Part shown: piece after piece, positions 55,191 to 63,097 of the stretch
Layout of the letters: each line of letters opens with the position of its first letter
How positions within the stretch are numbered: position 1 is the stretch's first letter
NCBI RefSeq assembly: GCF_000245815.1
Contig: NZ_JH601103.1
Coordinates: 1,420,726 to 1,484,725 of the forward strand
Source of the DNA: Dolosigranulum pigrum ATCC 51524
GTDB taxonomy: Bacteria > Bacillota > Bacilli > Lactobacillales > Carnobacteriaceae_A
DNA length: 64,000 nt
Reading direction: 5' to 3'
Position numbers and translations under genes: made by a program
The notes under the pieces: generated by a model
Told to the model about the DNA's origin: nothing
The model's input: the letters and a program-made list of their open reading frames with translations, nothing else
The model's database searches: none

Positions 55191-56973
55191 CCGATCCACC
55201 ACCTTTTTGGACAATTTCTTTCATAACGTCTTCGATAGAGTTCTCAATCTCAAGGAATCTATCAAATTCATCTTCAGAAATGTATTTCATTCGTCCGATT
55301 CGCTCACGCAACTGAACCGTTCCTTTAGATATTTCATCGTAGTAAGAACCTAATTCTAACGCTTTTCGAGCTTCATCTTCGAACGTTAAAATAATTTCCA
55401 TCATTTTAATTTGTTTTTTCAGTGGTGTGTACGTATCCACATCATCGTAAGCATTCTGTTGTAAGAAGTCTTCACGTAACATAGCAGCAACAGTCATTGT
55501 CACACGGTCCGCTTCAGAGAGCGATTCTACACCAACTAATTGAACAATTTCTTTTAACTCAGACTCTTTCTGTAGGGTAACACGCGCTCGAGAGACCAAC
55601 TCTGGCCACTTCACATCGTGATCTTTGCCGATATACTTATTAACACGACCAGAATAGAGTGAGTAAGAATCCAACCAGTTAATTGCTGGGAAGTGTCGAC
55701 GTTGAGACAATCCACTATCTAGTGCCCAGAATACTTTTGCCACACGCAAGGTATTCTGTGTGACTGGCTCAGAGGTATCCCCACCTGGAGGCGAAACGGC
55801 TCCAATCGCCGTAATACTTCCGACACGCTCACCATTATTACCAAGCGGGTGAACCATCCCTGCACGTTCATAGTATTCCGCAATACGCGAACCTAGATAA
55901 GCAGGATATCCTTCATCCCCAGGCATCTCTTCTAGACGACCTGACATCTCACGCAATGCTTCTGCCCAACGTGAAGTTGAGTCCGCCATAACCGCAACAG
56001 AATAACCCATATCACGGTAGTATTCTGCGATTGTAATTCCTGTATAAATAGACGCTTCACGCGCGGCAACTGGCATGTTAGATGTGTTAGCAATCAAAAT
56101 CGTACGTTCCATGATTGACTCACCAGTATTCGGGTCAATCAATTTTGGAAACTCGTTAATTACCTCTGTCATCTCATTACCACGTTCACCACAACCAATA
56201 TAGACAACTAAGTCTACGTCAGCCCATTTTGCAATTTGGTGTTGGACGACGGTTTTTCCAGCTCCGAATGGGCCAGGTACCGTTGCTGCTCCTCCTTTAG
56301 CAACTGGGAACAGTGTATCAATAACACGCTGTCCCGTGACTAAAGGTTCTTCCGGGCTAATCTTTTCTTGAACTGGTCGACCTTGACGTACTGGCCATTT
56401 TTGAATCATATTGAAATCTTTTTCGCCAGATTCTGTCTCTAAGGTATAAATAGTCTCTTCAATCGTGAAGTCACCTGATTTAATATCGGTCACTTTTCCA
56501 CTGACACCCACTGGTACCATAATACGGTGTTCAATAACTTTTGATTCTTGAACCACACCGACAATATCACCAGTCGTAACTTCATCTCCAACACTAACTT
56601 TTGGTTCGAAAGTCCATTTATCATTTCGGTCAAGTGGATCAACCTCTACACCACGTTCCAAGAAGTTACTATCTGTTTTGTCCATAAAGTCTTGTAGCGG
56701 ACGTTGAATCCCATCGAACATGCGTGAAATCATACCCGGTGCTAACTCAACTGATAATGGTTCTCCGGTAATTTCAACTTCTTCCCCGGGTCCAACCATA
56801 GATGTTTCTTCGTAGACCTGGATAGAAGCGACATCATTACGCATTTCAATTACTTCGCCAATTAATCCCAATTTACCGACACGGCAAATATCTTGAATAT
56901 TGGCATCACTCATACCTTTAGCCGTAACCAAAGGACCTGATACACTTACAATTTCTCCTTTATTCAAACTCAA
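55183..56973 (-). CDS. ntpA: V-type Na+-ATPase catalytic subunit A
   Basis: 596 aa, standard. P-loop GPFGAGKTVVQ, catalytic GCGERGNEM (Glu), the SNMPVAAREASIYTG block and the non-homologous insertion (about 110-190) typical of V/A-type A subunits. It hydrolyses ATP in the A3B3 head. The start is TTG, about nine bases after GGAGGG. It follows ntpG by 14 bp. Confidence 0.97.
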   Translation of the reverse strand: MSLNKGEIVSVSGPLVTAKGMSDANIQDICRVGKLGLIGEVIEMRNDVASIQVYEETSMVGPGEEVEITGEPLSVELAPGMISRMFDGIQRPLQDFMDKTDSNFLERGVEVDPLDRNDKWTFEPKVSVGDEVTTGDIVGVVQESKVIEHRIMVPVGVSGKVTDIKSGDFTIEETIYTLETESGEKDFNMIQKWPVRQGRPVQEKISPEEPLVTGQRVIDTLFPVAKGGAATVPGPFGAGKTVVQHQIAKWADVDLVVYIGCGERGNEMTEVINEFPKLIDPNTGESIMERTILIANTSNMPVAAREASIYTGITIAEYYRDMGYSVAVMADSTSRWAEALREMSGRLEEMPGDEGYPAYLGSRIAEYYERAGMVHPLGNNGERVGSITAIGAVSPPGGDTSEPVTQNTLRVAKVFWALDSGLSQRRHFPAINWLDSYSLYSGRVNKYIGKDHDVKWPELVSRARVTLQKESELKEIVQLVGVESLSEADRVTMTVAAMLREDFLQQNAYDDVDTYTPLKKQIKMMEIILTFEDEARKALELGSYYDEISKGTVQLRERIGRMKYISEDEFDRFLEIENSIEDVMKEIVQKGGGSDA

Positions 56974-56987
56974 GTTACATCACCCTC

Positions 56988-57299
56988 CTATAAGATATTT
57001 TGACCGACAGCTTTTTCTACGTTATCTTGAACGCGTTTTTTACCTATGCCGCGTGATCCATCATAATTAGGAATCAAAATAACAGCTGGCGTCATCTTCG
57101 CATCATAGCGCTCGATCGTCTCAGGAATTTCTTCAGCAAATTTTTCTGTTAAATAAATAATACCAAAGTTATCCTCTGCCATCGCATCAATCACCTGTCG
57201 GGCTTCGCTACCAGTTTGTACAATTCTCGTATCAAACCCCAACATTTTAAAACCTAGGATGGAATCTTTATCGCCAACAACTCCAATTTTACTGGCCAT
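56988..57299 (-). CDS. ntpG: V-type Na+-ATPase subunit F (NtpG)
   Basis: 103 aa. Begins KIGVVGDKDSILGFKMLG, then GIIYLTEKFAEEI and PAVILIPNYDGSRG (each in part), the usual Rossmann-like subunit F of the rotor. It binds subunit D. Its ATG overlaps the ntpC stop, and the ribosome site is weak, so coupling is likely. Confidence 0.94.
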   Translation of the reverse strand: MASKIGVVGDKDSILGFKMLGFDTRIVQTGSEARQVIDAMAEDNFGIIYLTEKFAEEIPETIERYDAKMTPAVILIPNYDGSRGIGKKRVQDNVEKAVGQNIL

Positions 57300-58287
57300 A
57301 ACTCAATCGCATCCTTTCTCTAATTAATTCTGTATCAATATTGTTTTCTTTTCCAGATAAAATCAATCGCAAGTTCATTACTTCCGTCTCCTTCGCATAT
57401 AAGAATGCTAATACCGGAAGTGGTCCAAATGTCATTAACCGTGCTTTTTTCATTTCGGTCATATAAGCATTATCGAAAGCACGATCAAGCACAACGGATA
57501 TATGCTCATCTTCCAGATCTAATGCTTCAACGATGGCTTTATATCGACTTCTTTTAATAAAATCAATTAAGCCATCAATACCACTATCAGCTTGGCGGAT
57601 TAAGTCTTCTTTGTTGAAAGATCCCGCATCTGACAAAATGGTTGAGAGGAAATTCCGTCCTCTATTTTGTCTCTTAGCTCTGATAAGTGTAGAGATATTG
57701 TAGAAATCGATTTTTTTCGTCACAAGTTCTACAATCTCTTGTTCACCTGTCTGTTCGGCTAACTGCTTCAAGTGATTGAAATAACAACGATCTAGCAAAA
57801 TATCAATGGACTGCGGATTGTCATATTCATCTAACTCTCGACGCATCTCAATAATGCTGTCCAAATACATCTGAGGTAAAACGGTAGATTTCCCCGTTTT
57901 AACTGCTTTGCGCAACTCACTAATGTCGTAGCGACCAATTGGAATATAAAGATGACTGAGATCATCATCCAAATAGTCTTCCTTGAACAACACTTTCAAG
58001 TTATGGTATGCATAGCGCAATGCCATAACTTCAATCACATCAGCATCTGGAGCAGCTTCAAAGGCTGTTTTGAAAGCTTCTTCTAATTCCTTCATAAACA
58101 TCTCATCGTAATTTTTGGATGCTTGAATCTCATCCACATCATTACGATAAGTCGTCTCGCGCAAGACACTCATAGCATCGGTGTATGAATCAGCACCGAT
58201 CATCCGCTCTAAATGATTCTTAGAAAGGAGATTATTTTCTTTTGACCGAATAGTTGTATTCAGTGGTCCATAAATTGTATCGTTCAA
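57289..58287 (-). CDS. ntpC: V-type Na+-ATPase subunit C (d-type)
   Basis: 332 aa. Helical protein of the ATP-synt AC39 family, with repeated units each ending in patterns such as NLKVLFKEDY and KETEVMNLRLILSGK. It links the central shaft to the membrane K-ring. The start is TTG, eight bases after AGGAGG. It lies 18 bp after ntpE. Confidence 0.93.
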   Translation of the reverse strand: MNDTIYGPLNTTIRSKENNLLSKNHLERMIGADSYTDAMSVLRETTYRNDVDEIQASKNYDEMFMKELEEAFKTAFEAAPDADVIEVMALRYAYHNLKVLFKEDYLDDDLSHLYIPIGRYDISELRKAVKTGKSTVLPQMYLDSIIEMRRELDEYDNPQSIDILLDRCYFNHLKQLAEQTGEQEIVELVTKKIDFYNISTLIRAKRQNRGRNFLSTILSDAGSFNKEDLIRQADSGIDGLIDFIKRSRYKAIVEALDLEDEHISVVLDRAFDNAYMTEMKKARLMTFGPLPVLAFLYAKETEVMNLRLILSGKENNIDTELIRERMRLSYGQ

Positions 58288-58305
58288 ACCTATCTCCTCC
58301 TTTAA

Positions 58306-58884
58306 TTAAAATAACTTCTGGTTAATTTCAGCAATATACTGACTACGATGAGCTTCCAATAGTTCACTGAATAAGAAATTGTACTCAATTCCTTTTTGCT
58401 CTAAGACAAATCCAGCCTCATTAGCAATTGTTTCATCGGACACAGTCAATTCCAAACCAGAGACTGCTTGTTGATCAACCCAATCACTGGTCAACGCATT
58501 CTGACTATGTTCACCTAGCGTCAACGTCATCTGGCCTGCTCCTTCAAACTGTGGCAATGTCTGTTCAGCAAACTGCTTAACAACATCATCACTCGTCTCA
58601 TTCATTTTCGTTTGTGCCTCATCTAAGATGCGTTTAATGTAGTCTTGTTTGAGACTAAGAATCTCATTACGCTCTTCAATTTTAATTGAATTTTGTTGAA
58701 TATCTTTTTCTCGTTCAATCTTTTCTAGCGCTGCTTTTTTGTCGGCTTCGAATTGCTCAGCCGCCTCTTCTTCAAAAGTTGCCACTTCATCAGCAACTTC
58801 TTGTTCAGCTTGATCAATTTCTTCCTGCAAGCTCGCTTTTTTCTCTTCTAATACTTTTGATGTTAAGTTATTCAAATCAGTCAC
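58306..58884 (-). CDS. ntpE: V-type Na+-ATPase subunit E
   Basis: 192 aa. N-terminal half (about 1-100) is a charged coiled coil (EEKKASLQEEIDQAEQEV and similar); the C-terminal domain binds the A3B3 head. It forms the peripheral stalk with the NtpF product. The start is GTG after AAAGGAGGG. Identified by position, length and coiled-coil pattern. Confidence 0.88.
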   Translation of the reverse strand: MTDLNNLTSKVLEEKKASLQEEIDQAEQEVADEVATFEEEAAEQFEADKKAALEKIEREKDIQQNSIKIEERNEILSLKQDYIKRILDEAQTKMNETSDDVVKQFAEQTLPQFEGAGQMTLTLGEHSQNALTSDWVDQQAVSGLELTVSDETIANEAGFVLEQKGIEYNFLFSELLEAHRSQYIAEINQKLF

Positions 58885-58920
58885 TATAACCCTCCTTTAT
58901 GATTATATATTGTCTAATAT

Positions 58921-59400
58921 TTAAGCAAATATAATCATGAATAAGGCAATAAGGAAACCTAAGATCGCGTAAGTTTCAACCATAGCTGAGAAAATAACGG
59001 TTTGTGTATTCACTTCTTCGCGTTGGGCAATGGTTTGGATACCACTAACCGATACTTTCCCTTGAGCTGATCCAGAAGTAAGACCGGCAATACCAACAGT
59101 TAAACCAGACATTAAGTAGTACCAACCCATGCTTGGATCCATTCCTGATTCAATGTTTAGTAGAATGAAGAACCCAACAACGAATCCGTAAATCCCCTGT
59201 GTTGAAGGTAACGCCTGTAAAATCAATGCTTTCGCGAATAATTCTGGCTTGTCTTTCAATAATGCTGAAGCTGCTTCACCAGCTACCCCAACACCTCTAG
59301 CTGATCCTGTTCCTGAAAGAACAACAGCTAGTGCAATCCCTAAACCAGCCATGACCATTCCTGTATTTTCACCAAATAATTCTAAGATACTGAAATCCAT
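58921..59400 (-). CDS. ntpK: V-type Na+-ATPase membrane rotor subunit K
   Basis: 159 aa with four membrane helices, a duplicated c-subunit. The ion-binding residues known from E. hirae NtpK are all kept: Leu64, Thr67, Gln68 (LPSTQG), Gln113 (SAQGK) and Glu142 (MVETYAIL), shifted by three positions. The helix-2 equivalent of Glu142 is missing, as in other V-type K subunits. This supports Na+ rather than H+ transport. AGGAGG precedes the ATG. Confidence 0.96.
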   Translation of the reverse strand: MDFSILELFGENTGMVMAGLGIALAVVLSGTGSARGVGVAGEAASALLKDKPELFAKALILQALPSTQGIYGFVVGFFILLNIESGMDPSMGWYYLMSGLTVGIAGLTSGSAQGKVSVSGIQTIAQREEVNTQTVIFSAMVETYAILGFLIALFMIIFA

Positions 59401-59428
59401 TTGAAATTCCTCCTGATTTTTTGTTTTT

Positions 59429-61375
59429 TTATTGTTTTAACCAAATGTGTTTCTCAAGTGTTTTAAGCGGCTTAAACGGTCGACCTCCACCTTCGTAGAA
59501 CTTACCGAACATCTCTACGTAGTGCAATCTCAGAGAGTGTACATACGCCCCCAAGAATGCAATAAAGATGTTCAAGAAGTGTAAAGCAACAAATAATAAG
59601 ATCCCTAACGTAAAGCGGAAGACTGGCGGCAGGTAACTAATAAGTAAGTTAAATGCCATACCGATATTTGCACTGGCCACACCTAAAGCCATAATTCGTG
59701 AATAACTGACAATATCTCCGGTAATACTTGAGACATCTGTTAATGAGAATAATCCCATACCTAAACCACCAAAGATACTTGATTGATTGATCATAGATGC
59801 AATGATAATCCCAACTGCATTAACTGCAATTAAACCAATACCAATTGTTTCAACAACTGGTGGAACATCTAGTGTGATGCCCGCTGCATATACCATCGCT
59901 CCAATGATGATCAGCGACCATGCATGATCATTGATGTATGCTTCTAAGTGGTTGCCATTCTTATGCTTCAAATAAGCTCCAAGTTGGAACCCTAATATAA
60001 CATGCAACACACCGAGCACGATAGAGATGACAAGCAATGGAATGATATCATCTTGCAATGATAACAATCGGAAAGGTAAATCCATTCCGAAGAAACTACC
60101 GAATATCAACCCGAAAATAATGGTCGATACTGAATTGTACATAAAGAATCTTAAATTCTGTTCAGCAGCTCGCCCTAATTCGAAGAACTTCAATCCAACG
60201 AAGGTTCCTAAGAACAAGACAATCCCATATCCGGCATCGGCACTCATCATCCCGAAGAAGATAAAGAAGAAAGGCGCAATCCAAGCTGTCGGATCAAGCT
60301 CACCATACTTAGGAAAACTAAACATCTCTACCAACAATGCGAATGGTTTTAATAATGCATTGTGGTTAAGTTTTGTCGGAGTTTTCTCGTAATCTTCTTC
60401 TTTAATTTCTTCCGTTAAGATCGCGATGTCGCCATCTAAACCAGTTGTTAAAGTTGAGGTGATGTCATCAATATCCTCAATATCAGCCCAGCCACTAATC
60501 ATCACAAGTTGCTTGCTATTCACAAGAAGTTCTTTTGCTTTTTCGCGCTCAGATAAGTTATAGTAGTACTCTTCAGCTAACTCAAGTTGGGTTTGTTGCT
60601 CCTTGAATCCTTTGAGTTGATCGATAACTTCTTTCTTTTGCGCGATTAATTCTTTGCGTTTAGCTAAGTTCTTCTCAAGCTCTTGAGCTGGTAAGTCTTC
60701 ATACTCATAACTTAATGCTTGAAAACCATTTTGCGCTAAAATGGACGTTACTTCTTGCGAATTACGCTGAGGATAGACAACGTAGAATCCCGTTGTATCC
60801 GAATTGCGATAAATCTCTTCATAAAATACCTGCTCATAATCAGCCAGTACTTCTTTAAATTGATCGATATACTCGACATTGATCGAGCCAATCTTTACAT
60901 CCATTAACTGGAAGTCATTTAACTCACTTGGTAAGTAATCTAAATTCTTCCAGCGACGAAAAAAGTTCTCCTCTTCACGCAAATGACGTTTTTTCTCATC
61001 AATTTTGTTCAGTGATTCTTCCTTATCACTAATCTCTTGCAAAATTTCTGATATATGCTCTTCGCTGACAGCTTCATCTAACTCAGCCATCGTATATGTC
61101 TGACGCTTTCGTCGCAAGCCTTCGATCAATCCCAGTGAAGGTGTATACTGATCAGTAAACTTCAGCGCATAACGCAAATCATTTAAGTAGTTATCCACTT
61201 CAGCAACAGAATCTTTACTGGATTCAACCGACAAGCCTTCTAAAAGCTCATCTTCCAGCATTTCTGGTAGTGGTGCTACTTCAATATTTTGCATTTTTTG
61301 AACTGATTTTAGTGCTAGATCTTTATCACGCTGACGCGCTATAAGTGTTAACTTTTTTAGCTTAGCTATTGCCAT
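59429..61375 (-). CDS. ntpI: V-type Na+-ATPase subunit I (a-type)
   Basis: 648 aa. The cytoplasmic N-terminal half (about 1-330) has long coiled coils; the C-terminal half has about eight membrane helices with the essential arginine expected in VSYSRIMALG. It forms the ion half-channels next to the K-ring. The ATG overlaps the end of the preceding gene by 14 bases. Confidence 0.95.
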   Translation of the reverse strand: MAIAKLKKLTLIARQRDKDLALKSVQKMQNIEVAPLPEMLEDELLEGLSVESSKDSVAEVDNYLNDLRYALKFTDQYTPSLGLIEGLRRKRQTYTMAELDEAVSEEHISEILQEISDKEESLNKIDEKKRHLREEENFFRRWKNLDYLPSELNDFQLMDVKIGSINVEYIDQFKEVLADYEQVFYEEIYRNSDTTGFYVVYPQRNSQEVTSILAQNGFQALSYEYEDLPAQELEKNLAKRKELIAQKKEVIDQLKGFKEQQTQLELAEEYYYNLSEREKAKELLVNSKQLVMISGWADIEDIDDITSTLTTGLDGDIAILTEEIKEEDYEKTPTKLNHNALLKPFALLVEMFSFPKYGELDPTAWIAPFFFIFFGMMSADAGYGIVLFLGTFVGLKFFELGRAAEQNLRFFMYNSVSTIIFGLIFGSFFGMDLPFRLLSLQDDIIPLLVISIVLGVLHVILGFQLGAYLKHKNGNHLEAYINDHAWSLIIIGAMVYAAGITLDVPPVVETIGIGLIAVNAVGIIIASMINQSSIFGGLGMGLFSLTDVSSITGDIVSYSRIMALGVASANIGMAFNLLISYLPPVFRFTLGILLFVALHFLNIFIAFLGAYVHSLRLHYVEMFGKFYEGGGRPFKPLKTLEKHIWLKQ

Positions 61376-61688
61376 GTGTCTCTAACACCTCCTTAGCTAA
61401 CCACTCTGATAATTCTTCTCGCTGTTTCTCGAAGTTTTGATCAAAACGTTCACGTTCAGCTTCGATGTGTTCCTTTGATGCTTGTTTTTTCTCCCTCAGA
61501 AAAGCCTCCATCTCCTCGCGGCGTTCATTTTTGAACGCTTCAAGTTGCTGGTGGTAGTCTTCCTTAATCGCTTCAATCTGATCTTTTTTATCTGATTGAA
61601 GTTGCTCTTTCTTTTCTTTCGTTTCTTGCACCAACTGATTAGCACGCTCTTCCACATCTTTAATATGTTTAATCACATCTTGACTCAA
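61362..61688 (-). CDS. ntpF: V-type Na+-ATPase peripheral stalk subunit G/H (NtpF)
   Basis: 108 aa from a TTG at 61688, seven bases after AAAGGGGG. Almost wholly charged coiled coil (VEERANQLVQETKEKKEQ), as in NtpF of E. hirae, where it pairs with subunit E. An open frame reaching 61727 has no ribosome site. First gene of the operon. Its ribosome site can pair with CCCTTT just upstream (61698-61713). Confidence 0.87.
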   Translation of the reverse strand: MSQDVIKHIKDVEERANQLVQETKEKKEQLQSDKKDQIEAIKEDYHQQLEAFKNERREEMEAFLREKKQASKEHIEAERERFDQNFEKQREELSEWLAKEVLETHGNS

Positions 61689-61697
61689 AACTATTCC

Positions 61698-61713
61698 CCC
61701 TTTCAAAAAAGGG
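61698..61713 (-). promoter_or_regulatory. Hairpin covering the ntpF ribosome-binding site
   Basis: On the mRNA, CCCTTT-TTTG-AAAGGG forms a 6-bp stem that includes the AAAGGGGG ribosome site of the first V-ATPase gene. Confidence 0.45.
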
Positions 61714-61813
61714 CACACTGCAAACAAGACGCCCCCTCACCCAAAAAGGCCACATCTTGAAAGCAATACGCCCAACCGATTAATGTAGTATTCAATTGTC
61801 GTGCACGTCTATA

Positions 61814-61841
61814 ATTATAACACAATGAATTCAAAAATCAA
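61814..61841 (-). promoter_or_regulatory. V-ATPase operon promoter
   Basis: On the minus strand TTGATT (61836-61841), 16-bp spacer, extended TGT-TATAAT (-10 at 61814-61819). It gives a leader of about 120 nt. Confidence 0.65.
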
Positions 61842-61891
61842 TTATATACGAACGAGTCAGCCAATATTTTTTTACAATTATGATTTTTTAG

Positions 61892-61920
61892 TTGACAAGC
61901 GAATATTTGTTCGGTATGAT
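61892..61920 (+). promoter_or_regulatory. Promoter of the LexA-controlled small gene
   Basis: Consensus TTGACA (61892-61897), 17-bp spacer, TATGAT (61915-61920). A LexA-like box fills the spacer. Confidence 0.8.
61900..61913 (+). promoter_or_regulatory. LexA (SOS) box 1
   Basis: CGAATATTTGTTCG, 12 of 14 positions of the Gram-positive consensus CGAACRNRYGTTYG, between the -35 and -10. Confidence 0.75.
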
Positions 61921-61927
61921 AATTATA

Positions 61928-61941
61928 CAAACAAATGTTCG
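61928..61941 (+). promoter_or_regulatory. LexA (SOS) box 2
   Basis: CAAACAAATGTTCG, 13 of 14 positions of the consensus, just downstream of the predicted start and next to the ribosome site. Confidence 0.75.
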
Positions 61942-61953
61942 GGAGTGAAAACT

Positions 61954-62340
61954 ATGCAATTACCTATTGAAATGATTCATCCAACAGCTATGAGCCCTCT
62001 TAAAAAATTCAGTCAAACATGCTTAGCGTATATCTGGATATTCTGGCGAAAAATACAAGCTATTAGCAATACAGCTAATGACTTTGAACGATTTCGTATT
62101 CAACCCCAAATGCCACGACAACAAATTTCTCATTGTGTCAAAAAAGCCATTAGACTGAAACAACCAATTATTATTCAAGTTAACGAATTAGATGATGTCG
62201 TTAGCGAAATTATTGGTTATCCCTATATTTCACCTGATTCATCGCATCTCATATTAAAAAGCTTTAACCAACAGACATCATACGTGATTAAAGGATCTTC
62301 TATTCGACATATTCAACAACTTTACCAAGATATCATGTAA
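61954..62340 (+). CDS. Small SOS-regulated protein, probably YolD-like
   Basis: 128 aa from the ATG at 61954, which has GGGAGTG upstream; a longer frame to 61801 runs through the promoter and is not credible. The N-terminus is basic with an aromatic helix (LAYIWIFWRKI); the C-terminal half (VNELDDVVSEIIGYPYIS, then a strand-rich stretch and IKGSSIRHIQ) resembles YolD-like proteins. Those are often encoded beside UmuC/DinB-type polymerases and controlled by LexA. No polymerase gene is next to it. Family assignment rests on pattern and regulation, not on a search. Confidence 0.6.
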   Translation: MQLPIEMIHPTAMSPLKKFSQTCLAYIWIFWRKIQAISNTANDFERFRIQPQMPRQQISHCVKKAIRLKQPIIIQVNELDDVVSEIIGYPYISPDSSHLILKSFNQQTSYVIKGSSIRHIQQLYQDIM

Positions 62341-62352
62341 CTGTAATAAAAG

Positions 62353-62396
62353 AACCGCACTCGCTTGATTCAACCAAATCAAGTAAGTGCGGTTTT
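62353..62396. terminator. Shared terminator, convergent genes
   Basis: Arms AACCGCACT..CTTGATT and AATCAAG..AGTGCGGTT with a two-base mismatch; T-rich on both sides. It serves the small SOS gene and the opuC operon. Confidence 0.85.
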
Positions 62397-62398
62397 AA

Positions 62399-63097
62399 CT
62401 ATTTAGACCCCTTTGCAGAAGGATCAAGTCTTTTTTCTAAGATACCTAGAGTAGCATCTAAGATAATCGCCATCAGTGCGGTCGGAATGGCTCCTGCTAA
62501 AATAATGGGACCACCATCCGTCGCATTAACCCCTCGTTGGATTAAATCACCCAATCCTCCTGCTCCAATAAAGGTTCCGATAGCAGTAACCCCAATGGCT
62601 AACACCAGTGCATTACGAATGCCTGCCATAATAACGCTAGAGGCCAAGGGTAATTCAATTTTGAAAATCAATTGCATATTTGTCATTCCCATACCACGTG
62701 CCGCATCGATCAACGTACGATCAACATTGCGCACACCAGCATATGTATTTTTTATAATCGGCAATAATGAATATAAAAATACGGTTAAAATAACGGTTCT
62801 TGCGCCTAATCCAAAAGCTAACATCAGCATGGAAATAGTTGCTAGCGATGGGATCGTCTGCATAATATTAGCCAGCCCAATCACCCAGTTAGCCAGTTTT
62901 TTATGTTTTGCAATATAGAACCCGACTGGAATCGCAATAATAGCCGCGAAGAACACCCCATAAATTGAAATTAAAAAATGAGTTGAAAATTGCTCCCAGA
63001 CATAGCTCCTATTGAGTGATAAATATTGTATAAACCGCTCAAGTCCATTCATAGCTTCTGCTTGTTCTAATGAATTCAGAAATTCTTCTAACTGCAT
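62399..63097 (-). CDS. Osmoprotectant ABC transporter permease (OpuC/OpuB type)
   Basis: 232 aa, five to six membrane helices. The EAA-like loop reads ARGMGMTNMQLIFKIELPLA, and GVTAIGTFIGAGGLGDLIQRG is a family signature (in part). It follows the binding-protein gene and would be the OpuCD/BD position, the last gene of an A-B-C-D operon. Such systems import glycine betaine, carnitine or choline under osmotic stress. Its ATG overlaps the previous stop (TAATG). Confidence 0.9.
   Translation of the reverse strand: MQLEEFLNSLEQAEAMNGLERFIQYLSLNRSYVWEQFSTHFLISIYGVFFAAIIAIPVGFYIAKHKKLANWVIGLANIMQTIPSLATISMLMLAFGLGARTVILTVFLYSLLPIIKNTYAGVRNVDRTLIDAARGMGMTNMQLIFKIELPLASSVIMAGIRNALVLAIGVTAIGTFIGAGGLGDLIQRGVNATDGGPIILAGAIPTALMAIILDATLGILEKRLDPSAKGSK

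Noticed and set aside
61801..61953. N-terminal extension of the SOS-regulated gene
   Set aside because: This stretch contains the promoter and both LexA-like boxes; the ATG at 61954 has a proper ribosome site.
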